A stretch of 64,000 bases of DNA from Utricularia gibba (Eukaryota > Streptophyta > Magnoliopsida > Lamiales > Lentibulariaceae): positions 4,898,001 to 4,962,000 of the forward strand of contig CM007991.1 in the NCBI GenBank assembly GCA_002189035.1. The letters run 5' to 3'. The notes beneath the pieces were generated by a model. It was not told the DNA's origin. It saw only the letters and a program-made list of their open reading frames with translations, and did no database searches. The position numbers were made by a program, and so were the translations under genes. How positions within the stretch are numbered: the first letter of the stretch is position 1; each line of letters starts with the position of its first letter. Shown piece after piece: positions 11,912 through 25,765 of the stretch.

Positions 11912-12906
11912 AAATTCTTTAACAAGTAAGAATCACTACGATCTACAAAATTCAAATTTAAAAGTTAAAATTCAAGTTTGTGTATACTTAATCATGATAT
12001 TAATGATATTTTACAATTACCACTATAATTTTGATATACTTTTTATTTTTTAATAGAAAATGTGTTTAATGAGTGTTGCAAGTTGTTTCCAAGGTGTTGC
12101 AATGCATTGTAGAGTGTTGCTGACAGGTGTGTTATCAGGCTTTCCAGAGTGTTGATGTTAAATGTGTTACATATGTCATTAAATGGTGTGGCTATCATGT
12201 GAAGATATTGAGTGTTACTGAATGTTACTTTGTGGTACACTTTATTAGGATGTTACTTGATGTCATAATGTATTCTACTTTAGCAATCTATTATGATTGT
12301 ACATGGTGTGGCCGAGTGTAACTGGTAAATCCACCTCAAACATAAAAGTTGTGCAATTGATAATGATAAAAATGAAATATTTATAAAAAAATTTTGGAAA
12401 TTGATTTTTCCAAATGTGTAAATAAATGAGAACTAATTATGCCATCTATTTTAAAGAATGAGAATCATTTATGTCAAACTATTTATGTGAATGGTACTTG
12501 TAAAATTATTAAAAAAATTGTTTCAATTCATAAAATAATAGAAACCAATTTCACCATTATGTTGAAACAATATAAACTAAGTATGCTAAATTGTTTAAAT
12601 TGTGGATATAAACAATACGGGCAGTGATTTTGCAAAACCTCCAAAGTGTAAGGAGGTGTGTTGCCCAATGCCCCTTTTGAATAACATCTCAAAAGTTGTT
12701 CAAGCATATTCACATTGATGGAGTATTGATTCAAATTTACTATTTGTTATTGTGTTATATGCATTTTTATTTTATTATCTGTTTAATTCATTTGTTTTTA
12801 TAAAAAAATGTCAAAAGTTATCAATTTTTTGTTGAAATTAGTTTTATTTATTATTTTAATGATTTCTCTATATTTACAAACAATGCCCCTATTTGTGAAT
12901 GCTAAG
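11912..12906. other. Unassigned sequence, GTGTT-rich in part
   Basis: At 12060-12320 the words GTGTT and TGTTAC recur many times without a constant period. The rest is AT-rich. No gene recognised. Confidence 0.3.
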
Positions 12907-14245
12907 TGTCATTTTCTCATTAAATTTTAGGTTGTTATTTATGTTTAAATATGTTTAGAATTGTTTAGTTAGGAGTTTATATTATAAGATTTAGATTTTT
13001 ATCTAGTTTATGGTAATTTTCTAAATCTTATATTTTATCTTATATTTTTACTAGTTTATCTAAGTTTTCTAGAGATGCACACGTGATAGAAAGTGAGAGA
13101 AAGAAGGTAGTAGATGGCGACAAACTGCATGTTCCTGAACTGACGTCTCCTTGATTTCTGGAAGACTGTAAATGCGTAATTATAAGCCTTAGTGTGTGGA
13201 ATACGAGTGTTTCTGATAGGCGAAATCATTAGCATACCAATGTCAGAGCAGAACCTTCCTTGCAAGCCACTCCAAGTCACAGCACGACTGAGGCTAGACG
13301 AAAACTTAGACTCTCATTGAAGTTCAGTTCAATTCAGATATTCTGCATTCACTTTTCGAGTTTAGTTCAGACTTTATTTATCTCTTTAGAAGATTTTTTC
13401 TCTAACTTCTCTCTAGAATCTGTTTTCGTTTTCCTTAGTTTGTATGACCGTTTGCGGCTAGAAACTTCCGTTTCTAGGTTGGGATACTCCCAAATCTATG
13501 TTTCGTTAGTTTATCTTCATCTCTTCTTTCAATCTGAACAGGTTTCATATGTCTTTGCACGACTATGTTACAGTCTTTCTGTAATAGTCATCTTATTCAA
13601 GATTCATGGTTAGGTGATCACTATCCGGGAGTTTTGAAGAGGAGTAAGATGGAAAGCACAACTCATGCCCTTTTGGCAAGAGTAAAACAACGTTTTGTCT
13701 ATGGTCGTACCTCAAGGTCAATGGACAGATAATGACCTTGTATCTGTACTCATTGGATCATTGGCAACATTTGGGCACACATGCGTAATTCGATCGTGAG
13801 GGTACGTTGGAAAGATTTTTTATCTTCACATTTTTCCAAGAAGGAGCAACATCGGACTATTCCCGTGACTTCTTGCAAGATTGTGTAAGAGAGGATAAGT
13901 AATTACTTACTCCTATAACTGAGTATTCGAGAAGATCAGAGAAGAGTGGAGACGTGACGAACGTAGTTGGGCAGGATTCCAATCCTAGGAACATTCGCTT
14001 TGTTTAAGGTTCATCCCTTACGTTTATTTCCATTATTTGTTTATAACCCTCTTTCCCCTTATTCAAGTTTTATCATTTACGTCTCTCGTATCTTTACTCT
14101 ATTAAACCATTTACAAATCGTGATAGTTGTATTCGACGTATTTTCATATTTCACTGAAAAACAACTCTTTGTGTTCGACATTCGTACTACATTTTTATGT
14201 TTTACGAGTTTTAAAAATATTAAAATTTGTTGTAGAAACAACACG
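12907..14245 (+). mobile_element. LTR-like repeat, family 5 (TGTCATTTTCT)
   Basis: The first 200 bases match the reverse complement of 52102-52311, and the region around 13690-13900 (GGCAACATTTGGGCACACATG, CTATTCCCGTG) matches 44040-44160. The start TGTCATTTTCT recurs at 43842 and, reversed, at 52311. The right end near ACACGCATCA is uncertain and no target duplication was found. Confidence 0.6.
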
Positions 14246-14539
14246 CATCATTGAACTATATCCAGCTAGAACCGAGTTAGAATTCAAGTACTAGACAAGC
14301 CTTCGTTGTAAATGTGCAAGGCAAAAGATGCTTGTTTAAAATCTTGCTTTTTATTTACATTTTTTGGCGAGCCTGTTTTCCAGGTCACATCTGAATGTAG
14401 TTTAGTTGGTGCGCCGCCTACAATATATTTATTTGTAGATGTAGGCTCTATGGGCTATGAGGATTTAGGCCCATTATTATTGCATTGCTGGTCGTATTAA
14501 ACTGCTCGTTGACTTGATGGTCCGGAAGAAAAGAAGCCA

Positions 14540-14974
14540 GCAAAGTTTTACACGCCTCCCTCCGTTCATTTATCTCCTCAGTACTCGCTAATTTCTCGCA
14601 ACTCCATCTGGAGAAAAGCGGCACCCAGAATGTGAGATCGATTTCAAGTTTCTCTTTTTATTTGTCTTCATTTCTTTTGTGCGTTATGTTTGTTCATTCG
14701 CAAATACCAGCGTTCAGTTTTGATGAACTATCTCTTCTCGGTGTATAGTCAGACCACACTTGCTTGTAACTAGGGTGGCTGACCTTTCAAATAATACTTT
14801 AGGGGTTTCTTCAGTGAGAAAGATGCATTTTTTTCCCTGTTGCAAATTTAAATCAGTTAACCTTGTGCATCTCCCCTTAAATTGTTGCAAAGCTCCAGAA
14901 TGGGCATGCCCTAGGGTGGCTCATTTTGAAGTGTAAATTTAACCAATTTCTTTTCCACTTTTTACAATCCAGAC
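14540..14974 (+). promoter_or_regulatory. 5' leader of the cysteine synthase gene with a probable intron
   Basis: A non-coding first exon probably ends at 14631 (AAT|GTGAGA). A 5' UTR intron would run 14632-14972, ending in a pyrimidine tract and CAG just two bases before the ATG at 14975. The transcript start is not identifiable. Inference from splice signals; a 5' UTR intron is common in this gene family. Confidence 0.5.
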
Positions 14975-16915
<1,941 letters not shown>

Positions 16916-17695
16916 TGAAGAGGAACGCAATGTGTTTTCGTTCTCCAATCCTGTTGTGACGCTTGTGTGCGGTTCTTCTGTTTGCCTGTTGCTTCTTGCT
17001 TACGAATAGGCGAAGACACTTGTATTGTTCCCATGGCATGGCATATGGTATAACAACATTACATTACATTACATTACATGGTTTTGGGTTAGGGAGTACG
17101 TAGGTAGCAGATTAGTTCATTCAGCTAGTGTCCAAGCGTGGTTCATTATTCGGTGAAGACCATACCCGTGAGGCTCTTATTTCATGAATTCGAAAGAACT
17201 TGGAGGTCATATTAGATGAGATGGTTTCACAAAGAAAGAAAAAAGAGCCTATTATTTTGTATAATCCCATTTAGTTTTAGGAAATTAGGCCTTAAATTAA
17301 TGTTGGGGAAGTGTTTAGGCATTTTTTTATAGGCCTTGTTGAGTGTGTGCCCGGCAAGTGGGATCACAAGAGTATAAGAAAAATAAGAAAAACAATGAGG
17401 ATCGACTTATGATATCAAAGACCATCTTCAAGTTTTATGGGTGAAGAAGTTACAAAGTTCTTGTAACTTCTTCATAGCTTTAAACCATACTTGACTTCAA
17501 AAAGCCAATGTTTATTGGAATCCCCTGGAAATGTTCTATCGCCAGAAACACTACAGGAAAAGATGGATGGAATGAGCACTAGATTTGCAGAAGAATATAA
17601 AATGCTTAATATATAATTATAATAATATAAAATAATTAAATTTATTCAAATCTTTGAAAATTCGAATATTATGATAATCATATTTTTTTTCAATT
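16916..17695. other. 3' flank of the cysteine synthase gene
   Basis: The likely 3' UTR extends to roughly 17100 and includes a short ACATT microsatellite. The remainder is unassigned AT-rich sequence. Confidence 0.4.
17056..17079 (+). repeat. (ACATT)n microsatellite
   Basis: Four full ACATT units plus a partial fifth, in the presumed 3' UTR of the cysteine synthase gene. Confidence 0.85.
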
Positions 17696-17930
17696 TTTAT
17701 CTTATATATAAATTATCAAGTTGTTAGCAATAAATTCATCTTCCATCCTACTACATAATCTATTCTTAATTATCTTCAAAGTTGAAAATGCATCTTTTGC
17801 AATAGATCTAGAAATGGTAAGAGTAACAAATAATTTTCGCAATCTATCAACCTTGCCATAACTAATATGTATGCCACTCTCAACAAGACTTTGACACAAT
17901 TTACTAATTATTTCAAAACAAAGTGTTTGA
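17696..17930 (-). pseudogene. hAT transposase C-terminal (dimerisation) remnant
   Basis: The minus-strand frame encodes the pattern of the hAT C-terminal dimerisation domain found in plant TTF-type/ZMYM-like transposases: LCQSLVESG, a VDRLRKLFVTL stretch, then AKDAFSTLKIIKNRL and MEDEFIANNLIIYI, corresponding to the family's ERAFSAMKIIK..RL and M.DEFL.DSLI.YIE. Only this last domain of about 75 residues survives; the catalytic part is absent and no terminal inverted repeats were found. It is a dead class II element fragment next to gypsy debris. Confidence 0.7.
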
Positions 17931-17939
17931 ATTGAATCT

Positions 17940-19329
17940 TCAATTGAAATCTTGCAAACATTGTAGGTAAACTAGACTAATTTCTAGTTATCTCTAGCAC
18001 CTCCAAACTCCACCACAAAACCTCATAGCATATCCTCTAGCATCTGATTCATGTGCTCCATTTGGCTATCCGTTTTATGGTGATAGGGTGTACTAAAGTT
18101 TAGTTTTGTACCCATCGCCTCTTGTAGGCTTTTCCCAAATCTACACACAAACCCGATATCCCTGTTGGAAACGATTAGGAGGGGCACTCGATGGAGTCTC
18201 ACCGATTCTAAAATGTACCTCTCAACCAATTTATAAATCCCATTGGTTTCTCTCAATGCCATGAAGTGGGCCACCTCAGTTAGCCAGTCCACAATTATCC
18301 ATATTTCATTGTGTTTCGTGAATGTTCTTGGTATCCCCATTATGAAATGCATAGTAACATGATAAAAATTCCACTCCTATATGCGTAGCATGTGAAGTTC
18401 ACCTCTTGGATGCAGATGTTCAGCTTTGTCTCTTTGGCAAGTGTCCCATTTTGCAACAACAATAGCAATGCTTTTCTTCATTCCTGACCACCACCACATG
18501 GTTTTCAGGTTCCTGTTAACTTAGTTGCTTTTGGGATGCACTAAAAATGCAGAATTGTGAGCTTCTCTGAAGACTTTCTGAAGAGATCATGCATGCCACA
18601 GATATCGACAATGAAGATGAGAGAAGGAAGGACACTCATCCTCTCATCATTTCATTCGGACCACTCACAAGATCAAGAGCATGAAATCACCAAGAACTCC
18701 TCAAGCCATTATGGATCAAGGTGATACTTGAGCTCAACATCATAATCCTTTAGAACCTCCAGCCATCTCCTTTGTCTCACGTTCATTTCTTTTTGTGTGA
18801 TGATTTGTTTAAGGCTCTGATGATCAGTATACACCATGCACCTCAAACCATAGAGGCATCATCGCCAAGGTTTTACAGCAAACACACCAGCACCTAGCTC
18901 CAGGTCGTGTGTTACATAATTCATTTCATGAGGTTTCAACTTCCAGAATGCGCACACAATGACTTTATCCTGTTGCATTAGGGTGCACCCCAAGCCTTCC
19001 TTTGATGCATGACTATAAACAACAAAATCCTCATCCACCTTAGGTGACATAAGAGCAGGTGTTGTAGTCAGCTTTTCTTTCAACATAAAAAATGTTCTAC
19101 TCACATTTCTCACACCATTGGTATTTCGACCATTCCTTTATCAATACTATGAGAGGGCTGCCTTTGGAGGAAAACTGTTGCTCATTGCCATTGATTAGGA
19201 AAATCATTTCTTCTTGCTAATGGATGCATATTTCCTCACAATCATCTTGTGCAGCTCTCTATAGTCATAACACAATGTCAACCATTACATCCACCTCACC
19301 GAATTGAGGGTTGTGTCATGAAACTTAAC
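17940..19329 (-). mobile_element. Ty3/gypsy pol remnant, copy A (RT-RNaseH-integrase)
   Basis: Read on the minus strand from high to low coordinates: an RT scrap (YRELHKMIV, about 19230-19270), then RNase H ([31 protein letters not shown] and KLKPHEMNY, 18859-19113; [13 protein letters not shown] at about 18760), then integrase (IMGIPRTFTKHNEIWIIVDW to FSTPYHHKTDSQMEHMNQ, 18023-18352). Stops and frameshifts break it, and much of the RT is missing. It lies beside a second copy (B) and shares with it an odd inverted junction at 18555-18600. Confidence 0.85.
18590..18720 (+). mobile_element. Plus-strand gypsy polyprotein tail inside minus-strand copy A
   Basis: In the plus direction the sequence encodes MHATDIDNEDERRKD and then SFGPLTRSRA, the tail motif of gypsy polyproteins, followed by a stop. 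It sits between the RNase H and integrase parts of copy A, which read on the other strand. The same junction occurs at about 24180. Confidence 0.65.
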
Positions 19330-19546
19330 AAAGTGCTCTATGCCCATTGTGGAAATTCAGGGAGTATCACATCTTCAAGCTCCCACATGGCTTCCTTCTC
19401 AGTATGATTGCTCCATTGAAACTTTTGCATGGTATGGACCTCTTTCTCAATCTCCTCTCCTGTCTATCCACTATTCTAGCCGTCTCTTCATGTTAGGGAA
19501 GTTTCTCATCAATGATTGCAGACTCTCGGGCCATTGGCTGCTTATC
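19330..19546 (-). mobile_element. Gypsy copy B: extreme C-terminus of integrase/pol
   Basis: The minus strand encodes ARIVDRQERRLRKRSIP and, in another frame, WELEDVILPEFPQWA, the usual end of a chromovirus-type pol. It continues the piece at 21031-21237 once the solo copia LTR (19547-21030) is removed. Confidence 0.7.
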
Positions 19547-21030
19547 TGTTAGTGTATGTGTTTTAGAGACAATCAATTCATTGGCAAATCTTATCTTATG
19601 ATATTTACTTTGAATTGTGATCAAATTTATATCATTGATAAAATCCTCTACTTGATCTATGTGCTATAGAAATTATGATGAGATCATAATGTGAAATTCT
19701 TCAAACACTCATGATCAAGTTAAAAAACTCCCTAGCTAGAGTATTTGTGAAATGAGGTGGCACACATTGAGTTCCCTAAGTTGTTTAGGCAATGGTTCTC
19801 ACAATTGATGTAATGAGATTACTAGAACCTATGTGTGGATGTCGATTAGAGAATCGATTCACTGGATGACTCATCTTCGAGATGCTACTATGGGAAGCTA
19901 ACCAAGTGTCAGTAGCAAGATCTCGAATATGACAGCCGTGCAATTAAGCTTAGACTTGAGGTCAACAAAGTTATCTTGATCTTAAGCTCACATTTTCGCT
20001 CATTACTAATGGGAGCCTAACCATGGATTGCCTAGTATGGATGAGTAGGGATGTGACTCCTTAAGGTTGGAAATAGTTGACTGATCAATAAAGGATTCAT
20101 CACTCATGTTAGCGATGAGAGCATATCTCAAGTAATTGCATCAAAGCCTAACAGTAAGTCCTGGGCCCAGGGTATTGACACTCGAATTGTTTGAGTAGGT
20201 CATTGAGTGTTAGTGCTTGAATGCAATTATAAGTTCGATACATCAGAAAGACACACACCTATGTTGTAGTATCGAATGAGATATAAGTATGATGAAAGCT
20301 GTTCATTGCATGGTGGCTGGTCATGGAAAGGCTCAATCAGTTCACCTGATTATTCTTACATCTTGGGGATCATGTTATATTGCTAGACATCACTCATGAT
20401 CGATAATGATGGATTTGATTAATTAAGAGTTAATTAATAAATCCATTATTACGGCCTTGATTGAAGAAGCCTATAGGGTCACACACAATAGTGGAGTCAC
20501 TCAACGATATAAAACAGAATGACACAATTACATGAGATGTAATTGGTAAAGTGGATAAATTAAATTGAGAGTTATTTTGAGATTAATATTGATTAAACTC
20601 AAAATAAAAGATCATATATAGATAAGATTTGGAACATATACATATCTCCACAAGATAAGATCTTTATGGAGATATGATTTGATATGTTACCATATATCTA
20701 TAAAAAAGATTTAGATCTTGAGATCTGCTCCAAGGGGTCTTCGTGCTCTTAGAGACTAATCCACAAGGGGGCGTTTTTCTCTACTAGCACTTGAGGAATT
20801 CGACCAGCATTCAAAGAGCCTTGAGAAGGTTATCGACGGAGTGCTCCACGTGTGGATACCATAGAGGCCGTCTCCTATTGGCAGTTGGTGAACAACGTAG
20901 TCATCTGAAAGGTATTTTAGCATCCCTTAGTCTGATGTATACCGTATTCCAAGATTTGCGTTGGGGGTTTCTCAAAATTTTTAAAATTCCGCTGCTGTCG
21001 AGACATACGATGTCTACAAGAAACCCAACA
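19547..21030 (+). mobile_element. Solo Ty1/copia LTR
   Basis: A 1484-bp unit beginning TGTTAGTGTATGTG and ending AGAAACCCAACA, with a perfect 5-bp duplication TTATC at 19542-19546 and 21031-21035. It matches the 5' LTR of the copia element at 44520-45992 along its full length. It is inserted in the 3' end of gypsy copy B. Confidence 0.9.
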
Positions 21031-21237
21031 TTATCATCAACAACATACTTCCTCAATTGTGGAACATAGAAGACGTGACGTATCCCACCATGTTGCTCCC
21101 GTAACATAAGTTTGTAAGCTATTGTTCCAACTCCCTTTTCAATCTCGTTTGGTCCTATATGCCTAGAAACAAGCTTGGTCGACTACTTATTCGAGAGACT
21201 CCCTTCATAGGTCTGACTTTTAGATTTACAAAGTCTT
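21031..21237 (-). mobile_element. Gypsy copy B: integrase C-terminal domain
   Basis: The minus strand encodes LKVRPMKGVSR, then HIGPNEIEKGVGTIAYKL and HVFYVPQLRKYV, matching the integrase C-terminal pattern (SPMKGV, F.GPY.I...G.VAYRL, HVSMLRKY). Solo LTRs interrupt it on both sides. Confidence 0.8.
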
Positions 21238-23332
21238 TGATAACACATATTTTTGAGTATTTGAGTACAGGAAAATGACTCATATTGTGCTACAAAACCT
21301 AAATTTTATTGTCTATTTCTATGTTTTTGCGAAATATATCGTAGTTGTGCTTTTTATTCCTTGTTGGAACTAAATCATAATTTAGTCCCAACGTTAGTTC
21401 TAATAGTTTTTTCTGAGCAATATAACGCATGTTGGCAGCCCAAATCCCAAAGAACCAAATATGAATAGTGTACTGGCAGAGGATGAGGTAAAAAGACTGA
21501 AAAGAAGGATACCAAATCCAAGGAGAGAAAAAAAGAGGATTTTGGACACAAAATGAGACAAGATGGAGAGAGAAAAGAGATCTCCCCCATTGACAAATTT
21601 TCTAGAGAAGACTTCTAGGGGACGAAGAAAGAAGACGAACGAGGAATGAAGCTCATGTTTGAAAACTTTCTTTTGTTTTCAAAGAATATTACTCTCAACT
21701 AAGAGTAGCTAGTGAGAGTTTTAGTTTTTTGTTGAACTTTTTGCATTCCTTGCTTGTTTGTTTTCTAGTATCGAACTCTCATATGAGTACAACGTGGATG
21801 ATGTTTCATGTTTTATTTTCATTTATCTTAAGCATGAATGGCTAAGCATTTAGGGTTGCCTTGGGGCAAAAGGGGAGAAATGTGCTAATCAATCTTTAGA
21901 CTTTATTAACCATAAGTCATGCCACTTCCTTAACAAACTAGGATAAATCCAAGAGGGGGAGTGATAAACGGAAATTTTAGCATGTCGTTGCAATAAAAGC
22001 AAACTTCCGTATCAAATACATTTATAATCCCTAATCCTTACAAAATACAAATTAAACACAAATTGTATAGTGGAATTCGAGGTCGATCACAAGGAGCTTG
22101 TGCTTGTCATGTATTTCAGCAGATGCAGAATTCAAAGTAATGGGAGTCTTAGTCTAAGCTCGGACCAACAGTGGTAAACAAGTTCGGTAAACAAGATCAG
22201 TAAACAATATCAGGTCTTAATGCTAAGGTAACATGTACTAGTTTTGACTTAGAATAATACTAAGGTGCCTTAAGGATCTATAGGTGGTGTGGTGCCAAAA
22301 TTCCTAATTTAATCTACCATGTTCCTACACTCACAACTTCAAATAACCTAAGTCTACCCAGGTCATTCATCATATTGTTGGCCAAGCTAGTCCTCCATAT
22401 CATCACCAAACTTGCAATTAGGTCTACCCACATGCAAAGCATATAGAGTTGGGGGAGAAACCCCCTCGTCTATCGTTGGAGGTTGCTGAATGTGGAGGGA
22501 AAAACCCCCCCGTGTGTATTTTTAAAAACGCGTTGTCCCCTTGTGATTCTCTCTCCTCCTCATCTTTCTCTCACCTCACTCTGACCAAGGCAAGTACATT
22601 CTTTGACAAATCTACCGCTCTTGGCTCTGACTTGCAGACTGCTGCCGTGATAGTGTACTCATTGCCCCCTGTAGCCTAGTGACTTGCACGAAATCCAGAT
22701 TTCTTCTTTGACTTTCGGGTTGCTTCTACACTCCAAAATCGGGTTAGACATGGGGTGGGCAAAATCAAAGGATTTAGCCCACTAATCACACCAAAAATCA
22801 CATTTTCCCTAATCAAATAAAAATACTTAAAACTATAAAATTAACACTTAAACATAGTTAAAAATTTTTGATTTTTCATATTCTAAAACATGATAATTTG
22901 TGTGTTATCAAGGAGGTAGTGAAACTCATCTTAACAGCCGTAATTAGGGGGAAAACAATAGTTCGGGTAGACTTAGACTTTGTTTGTTAGATGTTTGGTT
23001 TATGATTTATGTGAGCGTATATTAGTGAAAAGCATACACCCCTAGGAGTCCTAAGGCATCACCCATTGTCTTAGGAACAATTGAGTTCAAAAGTTTGTTA
23101 CTTTTCTTTATTGTATCCTATCATAATTCTTCCTTAGTTTTAGTTAAAACCAAATCTATCAACGTGACACTGATTGCATTCATTGATAATTACATATTAA
23201 GCACCTACTCTTCATGTTTGACCCTAAACACTATGCTCATAATTGAATTATGTTTGAATGTGTATTAGGTTATTAATTCATTTGATAGGAGAAATTAACA
23301 TTTTAATGACATTGTAGATTTTTCATTTATCA
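21238..23332 (+). mobile_element. Solo LTR, family 1, carrying a nested family 2 LTR
   Basis: Starts TGATAACACATATTTTTGAG and ends TTCATTTATCA, with a perfect 5-bp duplication GTCTT at 21233-21237 and 23333-23337. The inner segment 21962-22910 is a separate later insertion; without it the LTR is about 1146 bp. Confidence 0.9.
21962..22910 (-). mobile_element. Solo LTR, family 2, antisense, nested
   Basis: Begins TGATAAACGG and ends TGTGTTATCA (949 bp). The flanks are GGGAG and AGGAG, a duplication with one difference. The intact family 1 LTR at 29161 reads straight through this site (GAGGGGGAGGTAGTG), confirming the insertion point. It is shorter than the 1291-bp relative at 38450. Confidence 0.85.
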
Positions 23333-24190
23333 GTCTTCAATATCATACTCCAATGGTCTTTTGTGCATTTTAGACCTACTGCTAGGGCAATCTTGTGGAG
23401 TAGCATTCATGTTCTTTTACACCAGCTCCACCTTGTCCATGGTAGCTCTAGCACTACCACATGCTTATCTTCAATCTTGTCCTATAATGGAGGGGTCTTG
23501 CACTTCCAACCACAAAGGGTCACATAGGGGGCCATATTGATGCTACTGTGATGACTTCTCTTGTAGGCAAATTCAACTAATTTCTAGATATGCCTAGCAC
23601 TTTCAAACTGCATCACACAAGCTCATAGCATATCCTCTTGCATCTGATTCGTGCACTACGTTTGACCATCAGTATTAGGGTGATAGGGTGTACTGAAGTT
23701 TAGATTTGTATCAATCGCCTTCTGTAGGCTTTTATCGAATCTACACACAAACCTGTTATCCCCATTCGAAATGATTCGGAGGGGTATGCCATGGAGTGTA
23801 AATGATTTTGAAACGTACTTTTGAATCAATTTATCAATCCCATTGGTTTCCCTTATCGCCACAAAGTAGGCGACCTTGGATAGCCAGTCCACAATTACCC
23901 ATATTGCATTGTGCTTCGTGAATGTTCTTGGTATCCCCATTATGAAATCCATGGTAACATGATCAAACTTCCACTCCGGTATGCGTAGTTCTTGAAGTTC
24001 ACCTCTTGGACTCTGATGTTCAGCTTTGACTCTTTGGCAGGTGTCCCATTTCACAACAAACACAACCATGCTTCTCTTCATTGTTGACCACCGCCACATG
24101 GTTTTTAGTTCCCATACACTTAGTTGCTTTTGGGATGCATTGAAAATGTTGAATTGTGAGCTTCACTGAAGACTTTTTGATGAGATCATG
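23333..24190 (-). mobile_element. Gypsy copy B: integrase zinc-binding and core domains
   Basis: The minus strand carries the zinc-binding part (EAHNS near 24150; CQRVKAEHQSPRGELQEL), the catalytic core (MDFIMGIPRTFTKHNAIW, then FSTPYHPNTDGQ, 23656-24099), and further stretches to about 23340 such as HHSSINMAPY and a decayed WDKIEDKH. Frameshifts and stops are frequent. The next piece of the same copy is at 21237-21031. Confidence 0.85.
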
Positions 24191-24487
24191 CATGCTACAG
24201 ATAAGGACAATGAAGATGAGTGAAGAAAGGACATCAATCTTGCCATCATTTCACTTGGGCCATTCACAAGATCAAGAGCACGAAAGCACCAAGAACTCAA
24301 GGGATTATGGGTCAATCAAGAAACTTATGAAGTTTATGGCATTTGTATCAACTTACTTAGGTTGTTCGCTAGTGGTACTTTTATTTTGAGTAGACTCATA
24401 TCTTTACCTATATAAGAAGGGTATCACTCTTGTTTAGAGACAATTATGATTGTTTTTGTATTTTGAGAGAATGATCCTTTCTTGAGT

Positions 24488-25714
24488 TCTTAGAAAAATC
24501 CTATTTTCCTATTTTCTATATGTTTTCTTTGTCTTTTTCGCACACTTTGACTGACACATGTCTAGAGGCAGTCGTGGAGTGTTGTAGGAGTATTGCAGGA
24601 GGTAAAACTCTGACTTTTCGTGCCTTGAACGCGACTTCTAACAATTTTGGGCGGAAGACGGACACTGGTCAAGGCCCTTAACTTACGGCATGTCAGAGTT
24701 TGCAGAAATGATTGGGCGCTAACTTAGCTTTTGTTAGTGTATGTGTTCTAGAGACAATCAACTCATTGGCAAATCTTATCTTATGATATTTACTTTGAAT
24801 TGTGATCAAATTTATATCATTGATAAAATCCTCTACTTGATCTATGTGCTATAGAAATTATGATGAGATCATAATGTGAGATTCTTCAAGCACTCATGAT
24901 CAAGTTAAAAACTCCCTAGCTAGAGTATTTGTGAAATGAGGATATCACAAATACGGATAAGTTGGGACACATTGAGTTCCCTAAACTATTTAGGCAATGG
25001 TTCTCACAATTGATGTAATGAGATTACTAGAACATATTTGTGGGTGTCGATTAGAGAATCGATCCACTGGATGACTCATCTTCGTGATGCTACTATGGGA
25101 AGCTAACCAAGTGTCAGTAGCAAGATCTCGAATATGATAACTTTGATTGAAAAAGCCTGTAGGATCACACACAATAGTGGAGTCACTCATCGATATAAAA
25201 TAAAATGACACAATTACATGAGATGTAATTGGTAAAGTGGATAAATTAAATAGAGAGTTATTTTGAGATTAATATTGATTAAACTCAAAATAAAGGATTT
25301 TGTATAGATAAGATTTGGAACATATACATATCTCCACAAGATGAGATCTTTGTGGAGATTTGATTTGATATGTCACCAAATATCTATCAAAAGATTTAGA
25401 TCTAAAGATTGGCTTCCAGGTCTTCATGCTCTATGAGATTGATTCACAAGGGGGCGTTTTTCTCTACTAGCACCTTAGGAGATCCACCAGCATTGAACAG
25501 CCTTGAGAAGGTTATCGACGGAGTATTCTAAGTCTGGATACCATAGAGGCCGTCTGCTATTGGCAGTTGGTGAACAACGGAGTCTTCTGAAAGGTATTTT
25601 CAGCATCCCTTTATCTAACGTATACTGTATTCCAAGATTTGCGTTTGGGGTTTCTTAAAAAAAATTTAAATTCCGCTGCGTTTGTGATATACGATGTCTA
25701 CGAGAAACCCAACA
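24488..25714 (+). mobile_element. Copia LTR with left flank, internally deleted, inside the family 3 LTR
   Basis: 24732-25714 is a copia LTR (TGTTAGTG...AAACCCAACA) lacking about 490 bp after 25130. The preceding 240 bp (24488-24731) is also nearly identical to the left flank of the copia element at 44277-44519. No target duplication is present (GCTTT against GTTTC), so it probably arrived by recombination rather than transposition. Confidence 0.7.
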
Positions 25715-25752
25715 GTTTCCCAAACACTTGTTGTTTGGAGGGTTGTATCACA

Positions 25753-25765
25753 TGGTATCAGAGCC
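25753..25765 (+). promoter_or_regulatory. Primer binding site (initiator tRNA-Met)
   Basis: TGGTATCAGAGCC, complementary to the 3' end of plant initiator tRNA-Met, two bases after the LTR end TTGTATCA. It marks the 5' end of the gypsy internal region. Confidence 0.8.

Noticed and set aside
12060-12320. GTGTT-rich stretch considered as a tandem repeat or coding repeat protein
   Set aside because: No constant period and no open frame of repeat type; only word-level bias.
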